This document shows, in pieces, positions 34,982 through 46,467 of a stretch of DNA of 64,000 nt. Origin of the DNA: Vandiemenella viatica. Its lineage: Eukaryota; Arthropoda; Insecta; Orthoptera; Morabidae. Positions within the stretch are counted from its first letter, which is position 1, and each line of letters opens with the position of its first letter. The notes under the pieces are model-generated. The model was not told the DNA's origin and ran no database searches. It saw only the letters and a list, made by a program, of their open reading frames with translations. The stretch is from positions 12,076,148 to 12,140,147 of the forward strand of contig CM061914.1 in assembly GCA_031002005.1 (NCBI GenBank), written 5' to 3'. A program made the translations under genes and the position numbers.

Positions 34982-35062
34982 TTTCAGTCTTAAATATAAT
35001 AGTTTCTTAATCACTTATTTCAGTCTTAAATATAATAGTTTCGTATTTACTTATTTTTAAAA
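34982..35062 (+). repeat. Two ~40-bp direct repeats near a CR1 5' end
   Basis: TTTCAGTCTTAAATATAATA occurs twice about 40 bp apart, each followed by GTTTC. The pair lies some 200 bp upstream of the CR1 ORF1 start and could be promoter monomers of that LINE, or a local duplication. Confidence 0.7.
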
Positions 35063-35069
35063 AATATTA

Positions 35070-35273
35070 AAATGCAACTTCTTAGTAAAAAAAGAATTAA
35101 GTATTTGATTAAAGTATTTTTATCTATTTATTAATTACTATAACTTGATTGAGGAGTAAAACTCTTATCCTATTAAATAAAAATGTTAAAAATATAGTAT
35201 AAGCTCTATTAGAATACTTTATCAAATAAATTTAAGGTTTGTTTAGAAGGGTTAGGATTATTTGGGAAAAATC
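35070..35273 (+). promoter_or_regulatory. CR1 LINE 5' untranslated region
   Basis: This stretch is nearly repeated at 43270-43478 (AACTTGATTGAGGAGTAAAA and CTCTTATCCTATTAAATAAA blocks), in both cases directly upstream of the same ORF1 start ATGACTGG(G/A)AAGTG. Two copies that agree up to one start codon define a LINE 5' UTR, likely holding the internal promoter. Confidence 0.65.
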
Positions 35274-36400
35274 ATGACTGGGAAGTGTGACACCTGTCGC
35301 CAGTACGTTGCGAAAGGGGATGGGTTGTACTTGGTGTAAGAAGTGGTTTCATTGGGCATGTAGGGAAGAGGAAACATGGGAAATAAATGAGGTTCTCCCA
35401 TGGTTTTGTTCACTTTGTCTTAGGGATGAAAGGATGAGTGACATGGGTGAATCGATGAGGGAGTTGCGTGAAAGGATCAGGGTTCTTGAGGCTCAGCCTG
35501 TGGAGGTGTGGCCCATGGTGGCTCCCCCTGTGGAAGTGCAGCATGTTGGGGCTCAGCTTTTGGAAGATCAGCCTGTGGAGGCTCATCTGGAGAGGCACAG
35601 CCTGTGGGCGCTGAGCTTGTCAAGACTCATGCTATAGAGGCGGAAAGTAGAAATGGATGGTTGGAGGAAGTTGAGAAGGATCGTTGGCAGCTGGTAACAG
35701 GGCCTAGGAGAAATATGGTTATTGGGATGAAGAAGCCAGAAACTTTACAAATTGTGAAGAAAATAGGTTTGACCTGTTGTCAGAGTGAGGAGGAGAAGCG
35801 CTTCATGTAGATGTAGGAGTAGTAACATGCAGCAGGCCTTTAAGAATAAAAAATAAGGGCGTGCAAGGTAAGAATAGGGGGAAAAAAAGGTGTTCTGCTG
35901 CTAGGTAGTAGCCATGCGAGAAGTGTAGGCCCTCTTTTGCAGGATCAGTTAGGTTTTTTCAAACCTAGTGCAACATTTGGTCAGGTAATAAAGGATATAG
36001 ATTCACTTTGTAGGAGTTTAACTAAGGATGATAAAGTAGCGATAGTGGGAGATGCGGGGAATAGTATTGATAGAAATGCAAGTTATGATATAGAGAGTGA
36101 CCTGAGTAAGGTGGTGAAGGAGGCGCAGCATACCAGAGTGGTACGCCTGCGGGTCCTAAGTTGCCATGACCGACCACACTAGAACTGTGCTGTGAGGCAT
36201 GTAAATGTGGAAATGGAAGTTCTACTTGGGAAAGGCATTAGCTCCGTCTTGGGGGTTGTGCCTGTGAACACCATTGGGAGGTGGGGTTTCACTAGGCATG
36301 GCCTACACCTAAATAGAAGGGACAAGGGACACTTTCTGAGTTGTTAGCAAAAATCAGTAAGGGAGTCCATTTCCAGTGATGATGGTGTCAGGACTGTGCC
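35274..36400 (+). pseudogene. CR1-type LINE ORF1 with PHD finger and SGNH esterase domain
   Basis: From ATG 35274 the frame gives MTGKCDTC, then after a one-base insertion CTWCKKWFHWACREE and PWFCSLC. These complete a C4HC3 PHD-like finger. A coiled-coil-like stretch MRELRERIRVLEAQ follows, then a degenerate region rich in QPVEAxx repeats (35480-35640). The second domain starts GVLLLGSSHARSVGPLL (about 35890-35940), the SGNH hydrolase block I, and continues VAIVGDAGNSIDRNASYDIE and ends TRHGLHLNRRDKG (36290-36330), with the catalytic Asp/His region. This PHD plus esterase layout is known for CR1 ORF1. Frameshifts and stops (for example 35335 and 35634) inactivate it. Confidence 0.85.
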
Positions 36401-36599
36401 TTTTTTTAGGATAGGGGCTGCTGGTGAAAGGATGGTAATAGATGATCAAAGTAATACAGATTGTAGATCCACGATGGCAAAAATCACAGATGTTAAAGTA
36501 ATAGATGAAGTTGCTGAAACGATAACTGACTGGGGTAAAACTGGGAAGAAGGAAGTTAGTGCTGAAAATATAAAGCCAGTAATAAGGATGTTACTGGTG

Positions 36600-37130
36600 A
36601 TCTGTTGAAGTATGAAGAACAAAGTAATCGAATTTGCAAACTTAATAGAGATACACGAACCACAAGTAATAATTGGGGTAGTGAGTTGGTTAAAAGAAGA
36701 AATACTAGAGAGTGAGGTTTTTCCCTAATGGTTACCGAATGTACTGCAGAGATAGAGTAGTTTTCATACTAGTTAACAATAACTACCACAGTTCACTGGT
36801 GTTCATAGATCATGACCATGAGTTACTTGGGTAGATTTCTGGGGTAATAAAGAAGAAAAATCAGGGTGTAGCTGCTTACTGCAATTGAAGAAATTAAATT
36901 CATACTCAGATTTCAGAGGTGAGAATCAACTGTCATTATTGGTGGGGATTACCAGGTGTGAAGTGCAAATAAGATTAATGAAACATGGTAACAGAGGTTT
37001 GCAATTACCCTAATGAGGGAAGGAGGATTTGCGCAAGTGGTGGAGCAGAACACTAGGGGGAAAATATTTTGGATATCTATGAATATAATAAGTAAGGTGT
37101 GAGCTATGATGTCGTCTGTCACGGCATGAG
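36600..37130 (+). pseudogene. CR1-type LINE ORF2, endonuclease N-terminal part
   Basis: Broken frames encode MKNKVIEFANLIEIHEPQVI, then WLKEEILESEVFP, and near 37000-37060 GLQLP...REEGGFAQVVEQNTRG, close to the end of the endonuclease domain. Coding similarity stops at about 37130 and resumes at about 39650 with GISDHEAILMD, so an insertion of about 2.5 kb splits the domain. Confidence 0.75.
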
Positions 37131-39620
37131 GTAGCACAATGAGGTCACGCTTTACGTCATTATTCTTGCAGATGTGTGTTATTTAATAACATTTCCAAGC
37201 ATCCGCGAATAAATTAACTGACAAATCACTGAAATAAAAATATGTATTGAGTAATAATCGACATAATAAGTATTAGTTGCATAGATTTATTTAATAATAG
37301 ATTACATTTTATGTAAAAGTATTCGTTAAAATCTTTGGCCACAGATATGTAAGATAAAAGCTTTAATTTTCTCAATGTTAGCGGCAATTTTGATAGATTG
37401 TTATTAGAACTGACACTTGACAGCAGAGTGCATAAGTAATTTAAATTTTTTTAAATAATTTAATTTGTTTTCTTGACTGTTCTGTTACTTACGTCATTAC
37501 TTTCTTTTAACACAAGTAATTCACACTGTTCCGATCAAGAGAACATAGACTATAATTAAAACTTATATTATGTGGATGATGTATGTTGTTAAGATTTATT
37601 TTTAATTTCCTTTGCTTTTACTGATGCCATATTTCAGCTGCATGCAATTGTATCTGCTATTCAAAGGTGTTAGTATCTATCTGAATCACGAATATAAAAA
37701 AAGGAAGATGGATTAACCCGTAAAGATTTTGGATTTAGTTTATATCGTGATGCATTATTACCACTAAAATGCGATATAGTACATGTATTAATATGCATGT
37801 GATTGAAGTATTGTTTCTCGGGCAGCAAGTTTAGTACGTGATTGGGTTGAAATGCAACCTGCAATGAAAACTTGAGCTTTATTTTATAACAATTCTATTT
37901 ATTTAAGTAATTGATAAGAAATGTAATGCTAGAATGGCGTATTAATTGTCAGTTGCTTTTAGGAAGATGGAATAACCTGTAAAGATTTTTGATGTAGTTT
38001 ATAATGCTATGCCTATTACCACTAAAATGCGATATAGTATATATACAGGGTGTTACAAAAAGGTACGGCCAAACTTTCAGGAAACATTCCTCACACACTA
38101 ACAAAGAAAATATGTTATGTGGACATGTATCCGGAAATGCTTACTTTCCATGTTAGAGCTCATTTTATTACTTCTCTTCAAATCACATTAAACATGGAAT
38201 GGAAACACACAGCAACAGAACGTACCAGCGTGACTTCAAACACTTTGTTACAGGAAATGTTCAAAATGTCCTCCGTTAGCGAGGATACATGCATCCACCC
38301 TCCGTCACATGGAATCCCTGATGCGCTGATGCAGCCCTGGAGAATGGCGTACTGAAATGTGCAGGAGCTCCATTGTGCATGAACCACATGTTATGTCGTA
38401 CTTGTAAAGGCACATCTTCTAGCAGCACAGGTAGAGTATCCCGTATGAAATCATGATAATGTGCTCCATTGAGCGTAGGTGGAAGAACATGGGGTACATA
38501 CTAATGAAACTAAAATGAGCTCTAACATGGAAAGTAAGCGTTTCCGGACACATGTCCACATAACATATTTTCTTTGTTTGTGTGTGAGGAATGTTTCCTG
38601 AAAGTTTGGCCGTACCTTTTTGTAACACCCTGTATATTAAGATGTGTGTAATTGAATAATTGTTTCTCTGGCAGCAAGTTTAGTACGTGATTAGGTTGAA
38701 ATGCAGCCCGGACAAGGATAGCAATGAAACCCTTTTGTTATAGGGCAGTGATGTCAAAGATACGGGCCTTATCCGGGCCCTATCAATATGGCCCGTGATC
38801 ACAATGTGAAACAGAAAGAATCATGTTTTTTAGAGCTTTTAGACTTCACTCGATTCCGCTACGGAAGTTTTAAAATGTGCACGCTACATTTATCTAAATT
38901 TAATATACGGCCCTCTGCAAAATTGAGTTTGATACCTATGTTATAGGGCAAGGCACTAGGAAAAGCATTGAGCTTTATTTTATAACAGTTATGCTTATTT
39001 AAGTAATTGCTAAGAAATACAATGCTAGAATGGTATATTAATTATCAGCTTGTTTTTTTTTTTTACTCAAAAATTACTTGGTTTGAATGAAAGAAGTTCC
39101 CAGTTGTTTGCGATCTATGCAACCTTAACTACAATCAAAACTAATACTACATGACATAACGTAAGTTGTTCAGATTTATTTTTAGCATCCTTCATTTGCA
39201 CTGGGGTCATTATTTCAGCCGGATACAAGCGGTGTCAGGTGTTAAAACATCGACCTTCATCATAGACAATAAGAAAGATGTAAGAAACTTTGAAGATTTT
39301 GGATCAAGTTTGTATCGCATGATGCATGAACGGTATCGACGCATGATGACATTGACAAGTGATACAGGGATTGTATTAATTTGCGTGTGAATGAAGCTTT
39401 GATTTTCTACCGGCTATATTGGTGAAGATTGTAGTTAGGCTGAAACGCAACCTGGACCAAATTGACAACTGAAACTTTTTGCTATATCATAACTAACGAG
39501 AAATTACAGCACATTGAGCTTTATTTTATAATAATTCTATTTAGGTAAGCAACTAAAAAGAAATCAATTACCAGAACAGTCCGTTAAATCTGTTATTTTT
39601 GACTGGCTTTGTGGCTAGTA
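37131..39620. repeat. Insertion of diverged repeat units inside the CR1 endonuclease
   Basis: This non-coding insertion contains at least three related stretches (about 37540-37935, 37960-38045 plus 38635-39030, and 39120-39560). Shared blocks are TTGAGCTTTATTTTATAAC, GGTTGAAATGCAACCTG or GGCTGAAACGCAACCTGG, and AAAATGCGATATAGTA. The middle unit is split by the mariner-type MITE at 38046-38632. Exact ends are not clear. The GCAACCTGGACC-type motif also appears inside elements at 30-34 kb, which hints at one non-autonomous family. Confidence 0.5.
38046..38632. mobile_element. Mariner-superfamily MITE with ~120-bp inverted repeats
   Basis: TA dinucleotides (38044-38045, 38633-38634) flank ends that both read CAGGGTGTTACAAAAAGGTA inward. 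Inverted homology runs about 120 bp with only a few mismatches, so the insertion is fairly young. The minus-strand interior (about 38480-38340) keeps a transposase scrap: LPPTLNGAHYHDFIRDTLP, LLEDVPLQVRHNMWF and MHNGAPAHFS. The last motif is the second catalytic block, with Asn where Asp is expected. The element is a deletion derivative of a Tc1/mariner-type transposon. Confidence 0.88.
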
Positions 39621-41186
39621 TTCCTAATAAAACTTGTGTGGTGGCAAGTAACCAAAGGAATAAGTGATCATGAAGCAATTCTGATGGATAACAGAGAATT
39701 CAGTAAACCAGCATCCAAAATTGAAGGGGGAAATAGATACAATTATAAAAAGGCACAAATTTCAAATCTGGATCGATATTTCAGAGAATGTTTCAGCAAA
39801 TGGAAGGAAGGCACAAGGACAGTAGAGTCAAGGTGGGAAGAGTTCAAGGAGATTGTAAGAAGGGGAAAGAAAAATTTATTCCAAAAAGAAAATAAAGATA
39901 AGTAGAGAACCTGTGTACTATAATAGGGAGGTGAGGAGATTAAACAGGTTGATAAGAAGAGAATGTAACAGAGTTAGGAGACAGCAGGGTAGTCGGGAGT
40001 ATTTAAAACAACTAAACAAGGACTTAATAACAGCAAAAGATGGGTTCATGAAGAGTGCAGGGGGACCATTGACTGATGCATCTAGAAATTTCTATGGCTA
40101 TGTTAGAAAACTTAAGGGGAAGGCAGGGTGTAGAGCCGCTTATAGATAAGGATGGAGAAGAAGTTGCTGAGGATTTAAAAAAGGTGTAGATTTTAAGTAA
40201 CTGGTTTAGTGAGAGCATTAGGGACAATGAATCAGAAACTGGAGGATCTAACTCGGAGAACAAGCTTAACAACACAATTAGAAATTAACAGACCAAAAAT
40301 TTTGAAATTCATCCTGAGGAAATCATGAAGGAAATAAGAAAACTGAAAAAACATAACGCGGCTGGTATAGATAATATTACTTTAGACATCTTAAAGATAG
40401 CCGGATGTGAAATTGTTCCTTATCTTGAAATATTATTTAAATTGAGTCTGGAAAAGTGCGATAGTAGTGCCAGTAAAGGAGCGGTGAGAAATAGAGTCGA
40501 AAATTACTGGCCGATCAATTTGACATCAGTGGAAGGTAAATTATTAGAGATATTGGTATGTAACCACATCAGAAATTTATGTAAGGATTGTAAATGGTTT
40601 TCAAGTAGGCAACATGGCTTTAGGCAAGGTTATTCATGTGAATCTCAGTTGGTGGGATATATGCAAGATATTTCAAATGAAATGCACAAGGAAAGCCATA
40701 TTGATAGTGTAGCACTAGATCTTTCAAAGGCTTTTGACAGAGCGAGCCATAAGATGGTAGTAAATATGGTAAAAACTATTGGAGTGGTTGGGAAAGTGAT
40801 TTACTGGTTAGAAAATTTTTTTAAAGGTAGAAAACAGAAAGTTGGGGTAGGAAATGTAGTATCAAAAGAAGTGGAAGTAAAATTGGGAGTGCCATAGGGT
40901 AGCATATTGGGACCATTGCTATTCATTATTCTAATGAATAACTGTGTTGATTGTTTGCAGGTGATAAAAGGATCAAAACGGTAGAAACTGTAAACAGCTG
41001 AAGGGTGATGTGGACAGGATATCTAGTTGGGTTGGTAAACATGGGATGAAGATAAATGCAAAGGAGAGTCAGCATATTAGATACACAAATAAAAAACTAA
41101 AGGTCAATTGCGATTATAAGGTGGGCAAAGAATTGCTTGTTGAAAACTAGAAATGTAAATATCTTGGCATTTCATTTGATAAAAAG
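39621..41186 (+). pseudogene. CR1-type LINE ORF2, endonuclease end and reverse transcriptase
   Basis: GISDHEAILMD closes the endonuclease. A charged linker follows (PVYYNREVRRLNRLIRREC). The polymerase starts EEIMKEIRKLKKHNAAGIDN, then a 190-codon intact stretch (40325-40897) with NYWPINLTSVEGKLLE, QHGFRQGYSCESQL, DSVALDLSKAFDRASHKM and VKLGVP, and continues GSILGPLLFIILMNNC. The catalytic FADD box reads FAGD at about 40955-40966, so the polymerase is dead. Thumb motifs GMKINAKESQHIRYTN and KCKYLGISFDKKL follow. Similarity stops at 41186 because of a second insertion. Confidence 0.88.
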
Positions 41187-41920
41187 CTTCTTTTTTATTT
41201 ATTGGGGGAGTCCCCAAAACCCGCTCCTCCAAACATGGCTGCCTTCCTGTTATCTACTGCTCGCCTCTGCACATGCTTTATGTTAGTAATTCTATAGGTG
41301 ATCACAGGAACGGGATTGTGTTGTATTCCACGAGTCCAGGTGTCCGCCGTTTAGATGGGTCCATCGTATAAAGATCGACAGAAACTTTTGAAATAAGAGA
41401 GAGAGCAGAGGGAAAAAAGTGCCAAGGTTTCATCCTTGGGAATGAAACCTCTGCGATTTTTAGGTGAGAGAATAACAGTGGCTGGCTAAGATACTGCCAG
41501 TACCGCGACAGATTCTATGCTACAAATTTTGGATGTATGAGGGATTTGTTTGTTTTCTTAGGATATGGTATCATACAACAACTTACAGCTGGTCCATACA
41601 CCGTCGCTGCCGTTGAGTTTGACAGCTGGTGCCGTGTTCCGTTGTAGCCGTTGAGATGGTCCTGGAACATACCAATTCATTATAATTAGTAACAGCTGTG
41701 TGCAACAGGTATACATGTTGGTAAGGCATAATTAACATTACCAGGGCACAACAGCAGCCTTTTCTCATCCCTATAGCACACGGTAAGGGTTTCGCCAACA
41801 GCGTCAGCCACCGTGCTGCTAGATGACCACGCCTGATTTGCCCGAGCTTTAAGACGGTGACAGACACCACTGCCATGACCATCCCCACCAGCTTAACAGG
41901 GCAGGACACACTGGTCAGGT
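41187..41920. other. ~735-bp insertion of unknown origin in the CR1 LINE
   Basis: CR1 coding sequence stops after LGISFDKKL and resumes with GKGFKVLHL-type sequence at about 41921. The inserted DNA is GC-richer than its surroundings. On the minus strand it has a 121-codon frame (41948-41583) and a good donor-like GTAAGT at about 41588, but I recognise no protein. No inverted ends or target duplication are evident. It could be a captured host fragment or an unknown element. Confidence 0.5.
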
Positions 41921-42241
41921 ATAGGAAAAGGTTTTCAAAGTTCTGCACTTATTTGAGAGAGTGATGAGGGGATGTACGAGAGAAGTAAAGGAATTGGGTT
42001 ACAAAACTTTGGTACTGTAGTATGGGATCCACATCTTGGATATCAATTACAGGAGTTGGAGAGAGTGCAAAAAAGGGCTGCTAGATTTGTTTCTGGAAAC
42101 TATTGCAGAATGCAATCAGTAACAGATACAATAAAAGAGCTGGAATGGGATTCATTGGTAGACAGGAGGAAGGTGAAAAGGGTCATGGCAGTGTACAAGG
42201 CATATATTGGTGATGATGAACGGAAATATGCTCAAACATAA
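41921..42241 (+). pseudogene. CR1-type LINE ORF2, C-terminal part
   Basis: Encodes KVLHLFERVMRGCTREVKEL, TVVWDPHLGYQLQELERVQK, RAARFVSGNYCRMQSVTDTI, KELEWDSLVDRRKVKRVMAV and YKAYIGDDERK. It ends at a TAA (42239-42241), shorter than the fragment at 23635-24285, which carries a further tail. This closes the CR1 copy that starts near 35070. Confidence 0.85.
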
Positions 42242-43250
42242 TGAAGATTCTCCATTACCTCGAACCAACAGTTTATGTGAAGCACAACTAGCCTTATTTT
42301 TTCAACATGATGAAAGCTGTTAATGCAGATTCTCAATTAGATGCAATATTTTTTAATTTTCTGTCTGTTGGGGAAGTTTCGAGTCTCTGGTATATCTGAT
42401 TTATGAATGTAGATTTTCTAACTGGTCAGTTGCAGTATGTAGTCATTGATGGAGAAGCCTGTATTTATGTAGATGTTAAATCAGTTGTCCCTCAAAGAAA
42501 TGTTATTGGGTGTTGTATAATTTAAACAAATTTACATCTTTTTTTAATTTAATAAAAATATTTGGCTAAGCAACCCGGCAGCATCGTATTATGCTACTAA
42601 TGATTGACATAAAAATTCCATCTCGATCCGAAGGTCTCTGGTTGCACGATCCTTGGACATGTGTTTCGAGAGCTGCTCACAAAACGGCGATTTTTCATCA
42701 TCGGCTAAGTTTTTGTAGTCTAAATTACTTTAAATCTTTAAATTATTACCTAAATATAACAGCTTGGTTATAGTAAATAATAATAATAAAAATTATTCCT
42801 AAATAGCATCGATTTGTTCACAGTAGATCATACAGTATCTTTATCCTAAATTCCACTAATGATTTTAAAATTTTGCAGAAAAAAAATTGTACATTAAAGT
42901 AATTAACCTGCTCTGCCTGTAAATATTATTGTCTTTAATTCAAATCTAATACATTAAAATAAAAACTTCCTAGCTTTATAAATAGTAATTCATAACGAAC
43001 TAATTAGTTCTTTAACATACCAGCACTAAATAGTATCGACCTTCCATCTTAAGTTTATTTGGAAATTTATTAACATAACCATACATTAATTTTTGGTGAA
43101 CTGAGCTCTGGTTTGGGGACACGAACTGATGTGCACTAAACCTGAAATAAATTCGTCATCAGCTAAGTTTTACCATCTAAATTAGTTTAAAGCATTCGAT
43201 TATAAACTGAATCGTTAGAATTGTTGTTAGTGCAGCGATATAAAAACATT
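42242..43250. other. AT-rich interval, possible LINE UTR, no gene
   Basis: A short block near 42695-42740 (CATCATCGGCTAAGTTTT) recurs near 43155-43185 (CGTCATCAGCTAAGTTTT), followed in both by AAATTA.TTTAAA. This suggests untranslated LINE or repeat sequence. No coding signal is visible. Confidence 0.45.
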
Positions 43251-43576
43251 TTACACTTGGTAATTGAGCTTCAAATATCAACTTCTTAGCAGAAACAATT
43301 TAAGTATTTTATTGTAGTATATTTTCTACCTATTAATTACAATAACTTGATTGAGGAGTAAAACTCTTATCCTATTAAATAAAAATGTTAAAAATATAGT
43401 ATAAACTTTATTAGACTACTTTATCAAATACATTTAAGGTTTGTTTAGACAGTGCTCGAAGTATTTGGGAAAAATCATGACTGGAAAGTGTGGCGCCTGT
43501 CGCAGGAACGTAGCGAAGGGGTTGGGTTGTAGTTGGTGTAAGAAGTGGTTTCATTGGGCATGTAGGGTTGAGGGAA
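43251..43576 (+). pseudogene. CR1 5' UTR and PHD-finger start, second copy
   Basis: The sequence parallels 35070-35370. ATG at about 43477 gives MTGKCGACRRNVAKG, then LGCSWCKKWFHWACRVEG without the frameshift of the first copy, so this is the better template for the PHD finger. CR1 similarity stops at about 43576, where RTE sequence begins in the same reading frame. Confidence 0.8.
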
Positions 43577-44640
43577 TGTTGAAAGTAGAAAGAAGAATAG
43601 AACAGAAAAGGATAGTAGGAAAGAGAGTAGGTGAAGATCAGTTTGGGTTTAGAAAAAACTGTAGTACACGAGAAGAAATTCTGGCATTTGGACAAAATGT
43701 TTAAAATTTTATTGGAGTCTGCTCTAAAATATTGAGATACAAGAATACTTTATAATCAATACAAGAATCATGTCGCTATAATAATAGCAGAGAATGATGA
43801 AAAACATGCATCAGTTAAATCGGGTGTGAGACAAGTTTTTAGTCTATCTTCATTAATATTCAACTTGTATTTAGAACAAGCAAAAAAGTAAGTAAATGAA
43901 AAATTTCAATGTAGCAGAAGTGTACATGGAGAAACAAATCAGTTTGCTGCAAAAATACTGTAGGAAAATTTTGGACTTAATATAGATCAAAGCAAGATAA
44001 AAAGTGATGAAATGTAGCAGAAATTATAACAATAATAGTAGATTAAATATGAAATTATGATCAAAGGCAGTAGGAGAAATAAGAGAATTCAATAAATTAG
44101 GCAGAAAAATTACAACCGATGGCTGAAGCAGGAATGATGTTGAAAGCAGAATAGCACTAGGAGAAAGAGCCTTCTTGAAAAATATAAATCTTCTAGTTTC
44201 AAATATTTATATGGGACTCCGAAAAACTTTTTGATACTCTGTGTGAGGAGCGCAACACTTTATAGTAGCAAAGCATGGGCTTTAGGAATACCAGAAAGAA
44301 GGGCAAATGAAGCGGTCAGATTAAGCACAAAATTAACATATTCATGGAATTATTGGTGAGGAAAGAAGTTTGTGGAAGAGTGTTACAAGAAGAAAGACTG
44401 GTTGGTGGCTCACATTTTAAGACATGTGCAATTGATTAATTTGTAGGGAACGGCCAAAAGCAAGAACTTCATAAGTAGACAGAGATTAGAATATATGAAG
44501 CAGATAATTAAAGACATAGGCTGTAAGGGGTATGTTGAGATGAAGAGGTTAGCACAAGATAGGAGGAGATGAAGGATTGCATCAAACCATTTGAGAGACT
44601 GATGATTCTTAAGACTTCCGCGACCGTCTTTGCACATGAT
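43577..44640 (+). pseudogene. RTE-type LINE, reverse transcriptase fragment fused to CR1
   Basis: The first part encodes VERRIEQKRIVGKRVGEDQF and GFRKNCSTREEILAFGQN. Further on, in broken frames, come SGVRQVFSLSSLIFNLYLEQ, YGSETW-like GSKAWALGIPERR and RIYEADN.RHR-like C-terminal sequence. The catalytic FADD region and part of the palm are deleted. Order and motifs match the RTE element at 2318-8462 in the opposite orientation. Confidence 0.78.
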
Positions 44641-44828
44641 TTATAGCTTTACTATCATGAGAGACTGATGTTGGGAAAAAAATCCCAGTTTATTAATGAC
44701 CAAAAATTGTATACCTTCATATGAAATTAATCCACAAAGTTGCCATTTTAGATTGTAGCTTTGACTAATATAAGAAGAAAGCCTCATAGATTTCACATTC
44801 TTGTGTGAAACTAGTCAAGGGTTGTGGG

Positions 44829-45924
44829 TAGTGCTGTAAAAAAACAGTTTTTTTTCTGACGAGAAAAAAAAAACATGAAAAAAAACATGTTTTTTTCTGG
44901 GACATGTTTTTTTTCATAACTACTAAATTTCAAATTTTTAAGGCATTTATCTTTTAATATGACTGTTTTAGAGTTTATACTAAGTATTTATCTTACTTTT
45001 AAATCTACTATATCTTTCTGGTTCAGTAGAAAACAAAAAAAAAATTACAAAAATATTGGTAACATTGACTGAAGTTTTCATTTACGAATGGGGACTTTCC
45101 GAAAACGCTAGGTTGCGCGAGAAGGAATCCCCATTCCCCATTGTTTGAATTGATACTCACTATTTTAACTAGTGCTGCCAGGCCCCACAAATTTATCTGT
45201 AGACCTACGAATCTTTTCAAAAAATTAGGAAATTTAACTACGGTTTTTTGCCTATTTTTATTACTTGTTGTGCTTTCCTTATATTCGTATACTTGTTAAA
45301 CTCGCAGCGTATAGTGATAATACTGAGTCATTGTCAGTAATTATGAATAATTTCCTTGCAACCTTTGGCGTAAACCAACGATTGAAAACAAATAAAGCCC
45401 CTATTTTGTATGATAATAGATTTAAATTCAAACTTAAAAGACCGTATACAGAACTATCGGCGCAGTCTTCATTCACAGTGTGTACTTTGCTCACAATTTA
45501 AAATTGCAATCTCAAAAGCTTTTGCATGCAATACAACCAGTAAAAGAAAATGTAACTATTTCTGAAGTTATGGATCTAGAGGGGACAGAAGAAGAAACAG
45601 AAAATTCCAACTCCGACCGAACTAGCGTTGGTAGTACTGATACTAGTGAATGTGGTACCGACATAGAAGATGAATAAAAAATTATGTTACCTATATAGAT
45701 ACGTTTATGAATCATTATGTAAGATATTACAGTATATGATTTAGTAAGGTTTAAAACACACATGTAAAATGTAAGTTCCATAAATAAAACTATAATTTAT
45801 CAAATATATTGTTTTCTGAAAAAAAAAAACAAATTTAGAAAAAAACGAGGGTGCTAGGTTTTTTTCATGTTTTTTTCACAAATCTGAAGAAAAAAAAACA
45901 TTTTTTTTTCAGTTTGCAACACTA
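44829..45924. mobile_element. hAT-type element with A/T-run subterminal repeats
   Basis: A perfect 8-bp target duplication GTTGTGGG lies at 44821-44828 and 45925-45932. The ends are TAGTGCTGTAAAAAAACAG and, inverted, TAGTGTTGCAAACTG, typical hAT-like termini. Repeated AAAAAACATG / CATGTTTTTTT motifs fill the first and last ~100 bp. The interior has plus-strand frames at 45265-45501 and 45480-45677; the second ends in an acidic Ser/Thr-rich stretch SVGSTDTSECGTDIEDE. These may be a transposase remnant or captured sequence; the usual hAT dimerisation motif is not seen. Confidence 0.87.
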
Positions 45925-45932
45925 GTTGTGGG

Positions 45933-46467
45933 ATAAAATTTTCTCTTATTATTACAGTTTAAGGCTGCAGAAAATGTTGTTTCTAAGTCAAAACCAAACT
46001 TCTGATTCAGAAAGCTAATACTTTATTGTTCTTCGAGAAGAAGAGTAGATTAAGAATTACATAGTAAATGTATAATTATCCGTAAACTGTGTTTAAATAT
46101 AGCAACTCATTGGCTCAACTCTAAATCGCGTCTGTCACATTGTTAGCTGGTGACTGACGTAATGTAGTGGAACTAGGATTGTAATGGTGTTCTACATCTG
46201 CAAATGTAGAACTTTCACATCTTAAAGCAGAGGCAATTGGAGATATTTTTTACACCGAAATATATATATGTCAAATACTTTTTCCTATTCTCTTTATACA
46301 AAATTTGGCCCTTTGTCACTTGGCTAATGACAGCATGGTTGATTTTTTCCCTGAGGAACACAAAGAAAAGTAGTTAGGACTGAGAAACTTCTTAGATCAT
46401 TTTTTTAATTGCTTGAGGTTAATAACATGGGCAAACCTGGTACTATTATAACTATTCAAGATTCTTA
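45933..46467. other. AT-rich interval, no gene seen
   Basis: No coding signal or repeat ends found between the hAT and foldback elements. Confidence 0.5.
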
